Positions 9,240-16,956 of a stretch of 44,978 nt of DNA are shown here, one piece after another. The DNA is from Anaerolineae bacterium clx_CAG2 (GTDB taxonomy: Bacteria > Chloroflexota > Anaerolineae > JAAEKA01): positions 1-44,978 of the forward strand of contig JAAEKA010000036.1 in NCBI GenBank assembly GCA_014155705.1. Direction: 5' to 3'. Every line of letters starts with the position of its first letter. Position 1 is the stretch's first letter. Under the pieces are notes generated by a model. That model searched no databases, was not told where the DNA came from, and was given only the letters and a program-made list of their open reading frames with translations. A program made the translations under genes and the position numbers.

Positions 9240-9469
9240 GATCTCGTCGTTTGTAGGCAAGCGCCGCAGTCCTGGCGCCGCGGCGGCAGGGAAAGAACGC
9301 TATATGACCGTTGGTCGGAGCGATGGCTGCGACGTACCAAGGGCCTTTTTCTCGGGCAACGTCTTGCCACAAAACCGGATTTTGTGCCAGATGTCACAGG
9401 TTGGATATTGCGATGAGAGTTGATTGGACAATCCCGTGTGCGGCTGCGATGCCGAAGTATGATCAGCAC

Positions 9470-9497
9470 AAAAACAGAACCGCCAGCCATCCGGCGG
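9470..9497 (-). terminator. terminator-like attenuator hairpin in the glycan-operon leader
   Basis: Read on the minus strand, CCGCC (9497-9493) pairs with GGCGG (9484-9480) across an 8-base loop, and a five-T run (9474-9470) follows a few bases later. It lies about 40-70 bases downstream of the predicted start and 230 bases upstream of the NusG-like ATG. It therefore looks like an attenuator rather than a gene-end terminator. The stem is short, so folding should be verified. Confidence 0.5.
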
Positions 9498-9545
9498 TCA
9501 GGGCATGGCCCGTGATTAGCTCCCTTAAATTGACCAAGCGGTTTT

Positions 9546-9575
9546 ACTATAGCATCATGGTTGGCAAAGTGCCAA
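9546..9575 (-). promoter_or_regulatory. sigma-70-type promoter for the glycan operon
   Basis: On the minus strand a -35 box TTGGCA (9575-9570) and a -10 box TATAGT (9551-9546) are separated by 18 bases. Transcription would begin near 9539 and run left through the NusG-like gene. Confidence 0.55.
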
Positions 9576-9621
9576 ATCACTCTGAGTGATAAATGAAGCC
9601 AGTTGCCGGCTGACAGCCCGT

Positions 9622-9649
9622 TTGACATGAGCCTGCTTTGCCGTACAAT
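9622..9649 (+). promoter_or_regulatory. sigma-70-type promoter for the RiPP-like gene set
   Basis: A consensus -35 TTGACA (9622-9627) is followed after 16 bases by TACAAT (9644-9649). The predicted start is near 9656, leaving a leader of about 85 bases to the ATG at 9740. This also argues against an upstream TTG start at 9659. Confidence 0.7.
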
Positions 9650-9739
9650 CCTTAACCGTTGGCTTCAGATCATTGGTCGCTGCGACTCAGGCAAGGCCAG
9701 CGATCGCTGCCACAAAATCTGGTTCCTGGCTGCTTTCTG

Positions 9740-10795
9740 ATGTTCGATACCACCTTTCTGGCGGGCCTGCTGGATGGCGCTTGTCCAAACGCGACGTTGT
9801 CACTTGTCGATTGGGAGATTGTGCTGGCGGAACTGCGCGCAGAACGGCTGACCCCCTTTGTCTATGCCCAACTGCGCCGTTCGCCAGCCTGGCGCGACCT
9901 TCCGCCGGCCGTGCAGCGTGCGCTGAGCGAGGATTTCCAGACCCACAGCTTGCGTACCTTCGAGATGGAGACGGAACTGGCGGGGGTGCTGGCCGCGTTG
10001 CACGCGGACGGCGTGCCTGTGCTGTTGCTCAAGGGGGCTGCACTGGGCCGCTCCGTTTACGGCAGCCCGGCCGAGCGGCCCAAAAGCGATGTGGACCTGC
10101 TGATCCCGGCAGGAGACCAGGCGCGCGCTTGCCAGGCGCTGGTGCAGCGGGGCTATCAGGCGCAGCGCTTGCTGCTGCTGGCGCGCTGGCAGACACGTTA
10201 TCGCTCCCAGCAGCGCCTTGTGCGACCGGCCAGCGCTGAGCGGTGGTTCGTTGTCGAGTTGCACTGGTCGCTGTTCGAACTGCCCTACTACATCGATCTG
10301 ATCCCCATGTCTGAGATATGGCAGACAGCGACTGCCACGGCCGATCTCCCTGGCGCCCTGCTGCCCGACCCGGCTACGCTGCTGCTGCACAGTTGCGCCC
10401 ACCTGGCGCTGCACCACAGCCAGGACATGCGCCTGCTCTGGCTGCTGGACGTGGACCGGCTGCTGCGTCAGGATAGCCTGGACTGGGACGCGGTATTGGC
10501 GCGGGCAGCGCGCTGGCACCTGCGGCTGGCGCTGCGTCACGTGGTGCAGCAAACCCAAGCCAGGTTGGGCACACCTCTGTCCGCTGCTGTTCAGGCTGCG
10601 CTGGATACATTGGCGCCAGCGCCAGTGGAGCAGGCTATGTGGGGCCTGGGCGACGACCGCCCTGGCCGGCGTTGGCGACGCGTTCGCGCCAGTTGGGCCG
10701 CCATGTCAGGCCGCCAGCGCTGGCGCTACGCGGGTTGGCTGGGGGTGAGCATGCTGGTCGCGTATCCTGAAACACTGCTTGTGAGCCGGCGATGA
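9740..10795 (+). CDS. nucleotidyltransferase family protein (PF14907/NTP_transf_5-like)
   Basis: This 351-residue protein matches the uncharacterised nucleotidyltransferase family found in many peptide and capsule loci. The N-terminal half is helical. The core has LLLKGAALG with Lys at about residue 98, then KSDVDLLI with two acidic residues at 117 and 119 (the DxD metal-binding pair expected of polymerase-beta-type nucleotidyltransferases). A conserved His-containing helix (LLLHSCAHLALHH) follows near residue 215. It would transfer a nucleotidyl group to an unknown acceptor. I chose ATG 9740 because the -10 box lies at 9644-9649. The TGA overlaps the next gene's ATG as ATGA, showing coupling to the HprK-like gene. 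Confidence 0.85.
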   Translation: MFDTTFLAGLLDGACPNATLSLVDWEIVLAELRAERLTPFVYAQLRRSPAWRDLPPAVQRALSEDFQTHSLRTFEMETELAGVLAALHADGVPVLLLKGAALGRSVYGSPAERPKSDVDLLIPAGDQARACQALVQRGYQAQRLLLLARWQTRYRSQQRLVRPASAERWFVVELHWSLFELPYYIDLIPMSEIWQTATATADLPGALLPDPATLLLHSCAHLALHHSQDMRLLWLLDVDRLLRQDSLDWDAVLARAARWHLRLALRHVVQQTQARLGTPLSAAVQAALDTLAPAPVEQAMWGLGDDRPGRRWRRVRASWAAMSGRQRWRYAGWLGVSMLVAYPETLLVSRR

Positions 10796-11625
10796 TCCCA
10801 GTCGCACCGTTGACCCTGGATGTGGGCGGCATCGTGGTAGCGGTGGCTGCGCCGGACCCCTGGCGGCCCCGGCTGGCCGCACGCTACGCGGATTTTCTCA
10901 GCAGCGGCGCGGCCGGTTGGCATGTGGCTGTGCGCGCTGGTTGGCATGCAGAGCCAAAACGCCGCTCCTTCGTGGAGCATGGCGAGACATGGACGCGTTT
11001 CGGCTACGCGGATTTTGGCGGCTGGTTGGATCTGGCCGGCCGGCAGGCTATCGTCGCCCTTGCTTCCGATGAACACTTGCTGCCAGCCCTGGAGCGCATG
11101 CTGGTCTACCTTTTGACCCAGGCGCTGCCGCAGGATGCGGGCGGGCTGCTGCTACATGCCTCCGGTGTGATGCGCCAGGGTCAGGCGCATGTCTTTGTGG
11201 GACCGTCGGGCGCAGGCAAGAGCACCGTTGCGAGGTTGGCCAGCGGCTACGGGCAGGTTCTGTGCGACGAAAATATCGTGCTGCGCCTGGGTGCGGCCGG
11301 ACCGGAGGCGGTCAGCACACCTTTCTGGGGCCAGGCTACGCCGGAGACGGCGGCGCGACTGCGACTATCTGCGCCGTTGTCTGCGCTTTACGCCTTGCAG
11401 CACGCGTCCACTTTCAGCCTGACCCCTCTGACGCCAGCCCAGGCCGTACTGGTCTTGATTGACAGCCTTCGTATCGCTGTCGAGCAGCCAGCCAGAGCCT
11501 CCGCCTGGCTGGCTGCGGCCAAGAACCTGTTGGCGCAGGTTCCGGTGTACCGGCTGAGCTTCCGGCCAACGACGGAGCTATGGGATTTCCTGGCAAATCC
11601 ACACAGCGCACAGCCCATGCCTTAG
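10792..11625 (+). CDS. HPr kinase-like P-loop protein (HprK C-terminal-domain relative)
   Basis: The 277-residue protein has a variable N-terminal half, then LLLHASGVM, a strand typical of HprK-like kinases, and Walker A GPSGAGKST at residues 137-145. CDENIVLRL follows, in the position of the acidic metal/base segment of HprK homologues. True HPr kinase sits with PTS genes; none are here. HprK-like proteins paired with PqqD-like and PF14907 proteins occur in lasso-peptide and other RiPP clusters, where the paeninodin kinase phosphorylates the precursor's C-terminal serine. Here the gene is coupled to the nucleotidyltransferase (ATGA overlap) and precedes pqqD by 75 bp. A kinase acting on the nearby peptide is my inference. 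Confidence 0.85.
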   Translation: MIPVAPLTLDVGGIVVAVAAPDPWRPRLAARYADFLSSGAAGWHVAVRAGWHAEPKRRSFVEHGETWTRFGYADFGGWLDLAGRQAIVALASDEHLLPALERMLVYLLTQALPQDAGGLLLHASGVMRQGQAHVFVGPSGAGKSTVARLASGYGQVLCDENIVLRLGAAGPEAVSTPFWGQATPETAARLRLSAPLSALYALQHASTFSLTPLTPAQAVLVLIDSLRIAVEQPARASAWLAAAKNLLAQVPVYRLSFRPTTELWDFLANPHSAQPMP

Positions 11626-11633
11626 TCGTGCTC

Positions 11634-11661
11634 TTGACACCAGAGCGAGATAGAATATAAT
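11634..11661 (+). promoter_or_regulatory. strong consensus promoter before pqqD-like gene
   Basis: Full-consensus TTGACA (11634-11639) and TATAAT (11656-11661) boxes are separated by 16 bases. The expected start is near 11668, about 33 bases before the pqqD-like ATG. It lies just after the HprK-like stop codon. The leader-binding protein, radical SAM protein and peptide can therefore be transcribed separately from, and probably more strongly than, the two upstream genes. Confidence 0.82.
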
Positions 11662-11700
11662 GAAGGTAGAGCTATCGTATAAGGATCATCTGTTCAGGCT

Positions 11701-11979
11701 ATGACAGACTCAGGGAAACGTGTACCGGCTCACCATTCCCGTACGGCATCGCGTATCTTCAGTGGCGAGGCGGTGGTCATCACCCCAGCGGAAAACAAGG
11801 TGCGCATGCTGAACCCTGTTGGTTCGCGCATCTGGGAACTGGTGGACGGCTCCCGTAGCGTGGCCGAGATTGTGGTTGTGCTAACCAGCGAGTACGACGT
11901 GGACCCTCAACACGCACAGCGTACCACGCTGGAATTGCTCGATGCCTTGGCCGAGAAGGATCTGATCGTTTGGAATTGA
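11701..11979 (+). CDS. PqqD-like peptide-chaperone (RiPP recognition element)
   Basis: This 92-residue protein has the PqqD family pattern: a beta-rich N-terminal part with SGEAVVITPAENKVRMLNPVGSRIWELVDG, then a helical C-terminal part (RSVAEIVVVLTSEYDVD, LELLDALAEKDLI). PqqD-type proteins bind the leader of a ribosomally made peptide and present it to a radical SAM or other maturase. The next gene is exactly such a radical SAM protein, one base downstream of this stop. A consensus promoter lies just upstream. Stand-alone PqqD of this size is also known from lasso-peptide (B1) and sactipeptide loci. There is no PQQ gene set here, so it is unlikely to serve PQQ synthesis. Confidence 0.92.
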   Translation: MTDSGKRVPAHHSRTASRIFSGEAVVITPAENKVRMLNPVGSRIWELVDGSRSVAEIVVVLTSEYDVDPQHAQRTTLELLDALAEKDLIVWN

Positions 11980-11980
11980 C

Positions 11981-13159
11981 ATGCTAGCCGCTATCTCGCT
12001 CTACCCAGAGCTTCCAGCGGAATCCCTCGATCGAGGTTTTGATGCCTGTGGCGAGGTAAGCGCGCCATCGGATCCCTTCGAGGCTCTCCTGGCGCGGTTG
12101 CAGAACGAGGCTGTCCCCTTCAGCGCCACCTGGGAGATGACTCACGTATGTAATCTGGCTTGCGTCATGTGCTACAACGTGCCGCTGGCTGAGCCAGAGT
12201 TGAGCACAGTCGAGGGGCTGGACCTGCTGGAGCAACTGGCTGAGGCCGGCGTGTTGCGTATCACACTGACCGGCGGCGAGATTCTGACGCGGCGTGACTT
12301 TTTCATTCTGGCCGAGCGGGCGCGGGCGCTGGGTTTTGCGCTCAACCTCAAGACCAACGGCACGTTGATCACAGAGTCGATAGCAGACCGGTTGGCTGCG
12401 CTGGATCCATTACAAGTCACGATCAGTCTGCTAGGAGCGACCGATGCGACTTTTGATGCAGTGGCAGGCAGCCAGCGCACCCTGACCCGTGTGCTGCGTG
12501 GGGTGCAGAACTTGCAGATGCGCGGCGTTCACGTCAAGCTGAACAGCCTGTTACTGAACCTGAACCTGGCCGAGCGGGAAGAGATGCTGCGCCTCGCAAT
12601 GGATCTGGGAGTCTCATATGAGCAGTTCTTCAAGGTTTCGGCGGGCGATGACGGCCGTGCCACGGCTATGCAGCACCAACTCTCGCGCCAGGAGATGCGT
12701 GCCGTATTGGCGGCTGACGAAACACCTCTGGTTGCCCGTATGACGGGGCCAACAGCGCGCACCTGTAAGGTTGGGTTGTCTTCCTGCCTGATCAGCCCCT
12801 ACGGCGAGGTCTTTCCTTGCGTCGAGTTGCGTACGTTGGCTGGTCACCTGCGGCGCCACTCCTTCGCCGATATCTGGGCCAACGCGCCGATTCTGCAACA
12901 ACTACGCGCGCGGCACACCCTGGCTAATCTGCCCGAGTGCCTGGTGTGTCCGATCAATACCTACTGCGAGGGGCGCTGCGCCGGCCTGGCCTGGAAGGAG
13001 CACGGCGACCCTTATGGCGGGCACAGTCTGGCCTGCCAACAGGCGCAGGCTCGTTACGAACAGCAGAACCCTGGCCAGCAGGCGCCGTCCACGCCGCTGC
13101 AGACCAGGCTGGCATCCAATCCCGCGTGGGCTTTCCAACTCACCGCCAATCAGGAGTAA
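11981..13159 (+). CDS. radical SAM/SPASM peptide-maturase-like protein
   Basis: In this 392-residue protein the radical SAM motif CNLACVMC has its cysteines at residues 57, 61 and 64, followed by LTGGEILTRRDF and KTNGTLI. The C-terminal SPASM region carries further cysteines: CKVGLSSC with GEVFPC, then the CX2CX5CX3C array (CLVCPINTYCEGRC) and a final Cys in SLACQQA. That is enough ligands for auxiliary iron-sulfur clusters. SPASM proteins beside a PqqD gene usually install thioether, carbon-carbon or similar crosslinks in a peptide. It sits between the PqqD-like gene (1 bp gap) and the small candidate precursor (4 bp gap). The chemistry cannot be predicted. The roughly 45-residue N-terminal extension before the motif could contact the leader. 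Confidence 0.93.
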   Translation: MLAAISLYPELPAESLDRGFDACGEVSAPSDPFEALLARLQNEAVPFSATWEMTHVCNLACVMCYNVPLAEPELSTVEGLDLLEQLAEAGVLRITLTGGEILTRRDFFILAERARALGFALNLKTNGTLITESIADRLAALDPLQVTISLLGATDATFDAVAGSQRTLTRVLRGVQNLQMRGVHVKLNSLLLNLNLAEREEMLRLAMDLGVSYEQFFKVSAGDDGRATAMQHQLSRQEMRAVLAADETPLVARMTGPTARTCKVGLSSCLISPYGEVFPCVELRTLAGHLRRHSFADIWANAPILQQLRARHTLANLPECLVCPINTYCEGRCAGLAWKEHGDPYGGHSLACQQAQARYEQQNPGQQAPSTPLQTRLASNPAWAFQLTANQE

Positions 13160-13163
13160 AGTC

Positions 13164-13358
13164 ATGTCTTCATTACCTGCCTCACCTGTCAAGCAGCGAT
13201 CTGCAGATCCCGCCAAGGGCCTTTGGGAAGACCCCTGCATCACCTTGGAGCGCGACCTCGAGGCGCGTGCCCAAGGTGGGCCGCCCAACCCGGAGAATCA
13301 GTTCGCTCCGCGCGGAGTTTTAGGGCCGCTCAGCGCTCCCGATCAGAATTGCAGTTGA
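13164..13358 (+). CDS. candidate RiPP precursor peptide (64 aa, ends Asn-Cys-Ser)
   Basis: A 64-codon gene follows the radical SAM stop by 4 bp with a clear ribosome-binding site (AGGAG, 13152-13156) seven bases before ATG 13164. Residues 21-28 (WEDPCITL) resemble the aromatic-x-x-Pro-x-Ile/Leu motif that PqqD-type proteins recognise in RiPP leaders. The C-terminal part is Gly/Pro rich (GGPPNPENQF, then GVLGPLSAPDQNCS), with cysteines at 25 and 63 and Ser 64 last. There is no signal peptide or transmembrane segment. Position, size and leader-like motif make it the likely substrate of the upstream maturase set. I do not recognise the family, and an unrelated small protein cannot be excluded. 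Confidence 0.72.
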   Translation: MSSLPASPVKQRSADPAKGLWEDPCITLERDLEARAQGGPPNPENQFAPRGVLGPLSAPDQNCS

Positions 13359-13459
13359 TCAGGGATTTAGAACCACACTGTTAAGACGAGAGAAGGTTGA
13401 CGCGGCTCGAGCTCGATGCAGCGGATGATGAACGTTGCCCATGGGATGTATGATGCAAT

Positions 13460-16400
13460 ATGGTACGAATTAAACAATGCATGATGTCGGCTTTTGCCGT
13501 TGTACTGATTCTCACCCTGACGTTGCCTGCACCGGTGGCGATCGCTGAGGAAACACCGCCGGACGCTATCCACCTGCACGTCGAGACGTCTCAGTATGAG
13601 ATGGGAGCGCAAGGGGTGGATGTGCCCGGTTTGGCGCGCAGCGATCGGCCTGGCCAGCCAGCATTGCCTGTCTGGAGTACGCTGGTGACGCTGCCGCCTG
13701 GCGTGGACTGGCAGATCAGCTATGAGTCGCCGCAGGCGCAGGTGCTGGCGCAGCGGGTGCAGGTTCCAGCCGTGCCTGTGCCGGAGTTGGACGCGCCCGG
13801 CCCACATGGCTGGGCTGCCAGCGACGAACTGCCCGGCGCTGTTCCAAGCGTTAACCGTCCCGATCCGGCTGTGTATGGGGTGAATGCTTTTTACCCACAA
13901 TCACTGGTGGAGACAGGCGCTGTACAGTGGTCCCACGGACAACGTCTGCTACCCGTGCGCGTGTTTCCTTTCCAGTACAACCCTGTCACCCAACAGGTGC
14001 GCTACCATCCCGACGTGCAGATCGCCGTGCGACTAACCCCGGGCGACGGGGACGCGTGGCCGGCCGGGGGCGGGGAGAGCGTCGTCAGCGAGGCCGCGGT
14101 CGCCACCGGGGCGCTGCGCATTCGTATCGAGGCGCGTGGCCTCTACCGGCTGACCTATGACAATTTGTTGGCGGCCGGCGGCGCGGCGTTAGTAGCCACC
14201 GACCCTGCCACTTATGCCATGTCCTATCTGGGCCAGCCTATTGACATCGAGGTCCGGGACGACGGCGACGCCAGTTTCGAGCCGGGCGAGTTGGTGATCT
14301 TCTATGCCCAGCCCTACCAGGGACGTTACCAAAAAGACAACGTCTACTGGTTCACCTACGGCGGCGCAGTCGGCTCCCGCATGGCGGAGCGCTCGGTAAC
14401 GTCAACGGGCAGTGAGCCGGTGGTGAATACTATCACCCGCACCCTGCAGGTGGAGCTAAACAAGGAGTACCGCAGCGAGTATCCCCAGCCGCAGGACGCC
14501 GACCACTGGTTCGATCTGTCGCTCACTCCTGACATGCTGGCCGCTGCGCCGGTCGTCACCCGCACCTACGACCTGGCCGTGGTCGCTCCGATCCCTGTGG
14601 GCACGGTGCGCGTTCAGGCAGCGCTGCATGGCGGCGCAAACCGGCCGGCCAATCCTGACAAATCGGTTGCTATTGTGCTCAATAGCCATCCTGTGACCAC
14701 CCACCAGTGGGAAGGAATGACCTACACCGTCGCCGACAGCCCCGTGCCTGCGGCCTGGCTGGACGGCGCGCCTAACCGTATTCATCTGGTCGCAGCGCTG
14801 GCTCAGCTACCGGGCATCGACTTCTATTCAATCTCTCCCGACTGGGTCAAGCTGACCTACCCATCCCAGGCTAGCGCCACGGGGGATCGGCTCTATATCG
14901 AGGGAGTGGCGTCCGGCGCTAACCAGATTGTTGCCAGCGGCTTCAGCACGCCTGATGTGCAGGTCTATGATCTGCGTGACCCCAATCATCCGGTGCGTTT
15001 GCTCACAACGGAGACCAAACCGGATGGCTCCACCTACCTGGTCAGTTTTTGGGACGCGCCTTTGCCCGACCCAACCTACTTTCTCAGCAGCCAGGCTGCG
15101 TTGCTGGCGCCGCAGGCCATCGAGGCCGACACGCCGTCGAGCTGGCGCACGACGAGCCATCAGGCTGACTACATCGCCATCGTTCATGCTTCGCTGTGGG
15201 ACGCCATCGACCCCCTGCTGGCCCATCGCGCCGCCGAGGGACTGCGTGTGGCCAAGGTAGATGTTCAAGACATCTACGACGAATGGAGCTATGGCCGCCG
15301 TGATCCCGAGGCTATCCGTAGCTTTCTCGCCTACGCCTATCGCTGCTGGAACGGCGCGAGCTGTGCGCCCTATCCTGCCGTGCCGCCGTATCCGCCTCAG
15401 TATGTCGTGCTGGTAGGCGACGGCCACTACGACTTCACAGGCGCCAGCGGAACGACCATGCCCAACCTGATCCCTCCTTATTTGATTCGCATTGACCCAT
15501 GGATCGGCGAGACGGCCAGCGATAACCGCTTTGTCAGCGTAGACGGACCGGGCGATTTCCTGCCAGAGATGGCAATTGGCCGCATCCCGGCCAGGAACGC
15601 AACGGAGGTGGCCAACGTAGTCAACAAGATCATTGCCTATGAGACCACCGCTTTGGACGGCGACTGGCAGAAGCGAGTCGTCTATGTGGCTGATAACTAT
15701 GCAGATCCCGCCGCCAACTTCCACGCTTTGAGCGACGATGTACGCTTGAACTGGCTGCCGGCTACTTATACCAGCAGCACGATCTACTACAATCGCGACT
15801 ACTTCTCGGGCGATGCCATGCGAGCAGCCATCAAAGATGCTTTCAACGCCGATGCGCTGCTGCTCCAATGGTTTGGGCATGCCTCGACGATTCGGTGGGG
15901 TGGTGTAGCGTCTATGTTTAACTATGCGGATCCCCCCGCGCTGGCAGCCAACGATACCTGGCCATTCACGACGCACTATTCGTGCTGGTCGGGTTATTTC
16001 ATCAATCTGTACAGCTCGCGCCAAACCCTCGGAGAAACACTGCTGTTGACTGCGCAGCGCGGCTCGGTGGCCGACCTTTCGCCCAGCGGTCTGCATGTGG
16101 GCAGCTCACTGCTGGTGCTGAACCAGCAACTGACCAAGGCTATCTTCCAGGATCGCACCGTCCGCGCAGGCGACGCTGTGGACGCGGCCAAGCTGGCCTA
16201 CTATGGCCAGGCCGGCAGTTGGCTGGACGTAATCGATACCTCTATCTTCTTCGGCGATCCAGCGCTCAATCTGCGCCTGCCCCCTATCGCCCTGGCAGTC
16301 GACCTGGCGGCGTTCGACGCGACGGCGCAGGACGGGGCCGTGCGGGTGGCCTGGGAAACGGTCAGTGAACATGACACCGTGGGTTTCCGGCTGTACCGCA

Positions 16401-16723
16401 GCCAGTCGGCCGGGCAAGTGGGCGAGATGTTGGCCTTCATGCCGTCGCAGTCGCCTGGCAGCAGCCAGGGCGCAAGCTACGAGTACATTGACAGAGACGT
16501 GGTTCCCGGCCAGAGCTATTGGTACACGCTGGAGGACCTGGATAGCAGCGGAGTTGCCACGCGTCATGGGCCGATCAGTGTAGACTACGTTGGGCCGACG
16601 GCGGTGACGTTGAGCGGCGTCAGCGCCAGCCCGGCGGCCGGCGCGTCCGCGTCGGCCTGGCTGTGGGTGGCAGTGGGCGCCGGCGCGGCGCTGGGATTGA
16701 GCCGTTCGCGACGACGTGGCTAG
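13460..16723 (+). CDS. secreted gingipain-family peptidase (C25) with shared C-terminal sorting-type module
   Basis: The 1087-residue preproprotein has a signal peptide (residues 1-30, ending near APVAIA). A gingipain-type propeptide region follows to about residue 230, and the C25 catalytic part lies at about 560-940. QYVVLVGDGHYDF is a core strand. The likely catalytic His is 807 in QWFGHAS and the likely catalytic Cys is 842 in HYSCWSGYF, a spacing close to that of gingipains. From about residue 945 there is an FN3-like domain (RVAWETVSE, GFRLYRS), then PTAVTLSGVSASP, a hydrophobic helix and the tail SRSRRRG. C25 enzymes are secreted cysteine proteases; PorU, the type IX sortase, is one. 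I see no good promoter or strong ribosome-binding site, so readthrough from the peptide genes is possible. Confidence 0.9.
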   Translation: MVRIKQCMMSAFAVVLILTLTLPAPVAIAEETPPDAIHLHVETSQYEMGAQGVDVPGLARSDRPGQPALPVWSTLVTLPPGVDWQISYESPQAQVLAQRVQVPAVPVPELDAPGPHGWAASDELPGAVPSVNRPDPAVYGVNAFYPQSLVETGAVQWSHGQRLLPVRVFPFQYNPVTQQVRYHPDVQIAVRLTPGDGDAWPAGGGESVVSEAAVATGALRIRIEARGLYRLTYDNLLAAGGAALVATDPATYAMSYLGQPIDIEVRDDGDASFEPGELVIFYAQPYQGRYQKDNVYWFTYGGAVGSRMAERSVTSTGSEPVVNTITRTLQVELNKEYRSEYPQPQDADHWFDLSLTPDMLAAAPVVTRTYDLAVVAPIPVGTVRVQAALHGGANRPANPDKSVAIVLNSHPVTTHQWEGMTYTVADSPVPAAWLDGAPNRIHLVAALAQLPGIDFYSISPDWVKLTYPSQASATGDRLYIEGVASGANQIVASGFSTPDVQVYDLRDPNHPVRLLTTETKPDGSTYLVSFWDAPLPDPTYFLSSQAALLAPQAIEADTPSSWRTTSHQADYIAIVHASLWDAIDPLLAHRAAEGLRVAKVDVQDIYDEWSYGRRDPEAIRSFLAYAYRCWNGASCAPYPAVPPYPPQYVVLVGDGHYDFTGASGTTMPNLIPPYLIRIDPWIGETASDNRFVSVDGPGDFLPEMAIGRIPARNATEVANVVNKIIAYETTALDGDWQKRVVYVADNYADPAANFHALSDDVRLNWLPATYTSSTIYYNRDYFSGDAMRAAIKDAFNADALLLQWFGHASTIRWGGVASMFNYADPPALAANDTWPFTTHYSCWSGYFINLYSSRQTLGETLLLTAQRGSVADLSPSGLHVGSSLLVLNQQLTKAIFQDRTVRAGDAVDAAKLAYYGQAGSWLDVIDTSIFFGDPALNLRLPPIALAVDLAAFDATAQDGAVRVAWETVSEHDTVGFRLYRSQSAGQVGEMLAFMPSQSPGSSQGASYEYIDRDVVPGQSYWYTLEDLDSSGVATRHGPISVDYVGPTAVTLSGVSASPAAGASASAWLWVAVGAGAALGLSRSRRRG

Positions 16724-16757
16724 GTAGTGAAGCATCAAGAAACCAGGCTTTGCACAA

Positions 16758-16793
16758 GAGGCGCTGATCGGATTACATACCGATCAGCGCCTC
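16758..16793 (+). terminator. hairpin after the C25 peptidase gene
   Basis: A perfect 13-bp stem (GAGGCGCTGATCG at 16758-16770 with 16781-16793) has a 10-base loop and lies 35 bp after the stop. The bases after it (CTTGATG) are a poor T-run, so it may terminate weakly or protect the mRNA 3' end. Confidence 0.65.
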
Positions 16794-16840
16794 CTTGATG
16801 TACCCCGCAAATTTTCGCATCTGTGGTGATCGACGGGTGG

Positions 16841-16869
16841 TTTGCAGCACAGTTCAGTCTGTGTATAAT
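16841..16869 (+). promoter_or_regulatory. promoter of the small secreted protein gene
   Basis: TATAAT (16864-16869) lies 17 bases after TTTGCA (16841-16846). The predicted start, near 16876, falls inside the dyad at 16871-16898. Confidence 0.65.
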
Positions 16870-16870
16870 T

Positions 16871-16898
16871 GCGCTAACTGTTCTTTTCCAGTTAGCGC
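16871..16898. promoter_or_regulatory. perfect dyad overlapping the transcription start (operator or 5'-end hairpin)
   Basis: GCGCTAACTG (16871-16880) and CAGTTAGCGC (16889-16898) form a perfect 10-bp inverted repeat with an 8-base spacer, one base after the -10 box. The predicted start lies within the left arm, which favours a protein-binding operator over an RNA hairpin. Confidence 0.55.
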
Positions 16899-16956
16899 TA
16901 CTGGCGTCCTGGATTTCATCGTTGCTATCCCCGCAGGAGAGTAGTAGGAGGTTAGA

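Larger units (their letters stand above)
9240..9739. other. 500-base divergent intergenic region with two promoters and a long minus-strand leader
   Basis: No convincing gene is present between the NusG-like gene (minus) and the nucleotidyltransferase gene (plus). The region carries a minus-strand promoter, a minus-strand terminator-like hairpin and a plus-strand promoter, listed separately. The glycan-operon leader between the predicted start near 9539 and the ATG at 9239 is therefore about 300 bases, unusually long. Confidence 0.7.

Noticed and set aside
9480..9497. Exact RfaH ops element in the leader
   Set aside because: Only the first six bases (GGCGGT) agree with the ops consensus, and they are part of a simple hairpin arm.
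10792..11625. Classical HPr kinase/phosphorylase of the PTS
   Set aside because: The N-terminal HprK domain is not recognisable and no ptsH or PTS genes are near; the PqqD/radical SAM context fits a peptide-tailoring relative better.
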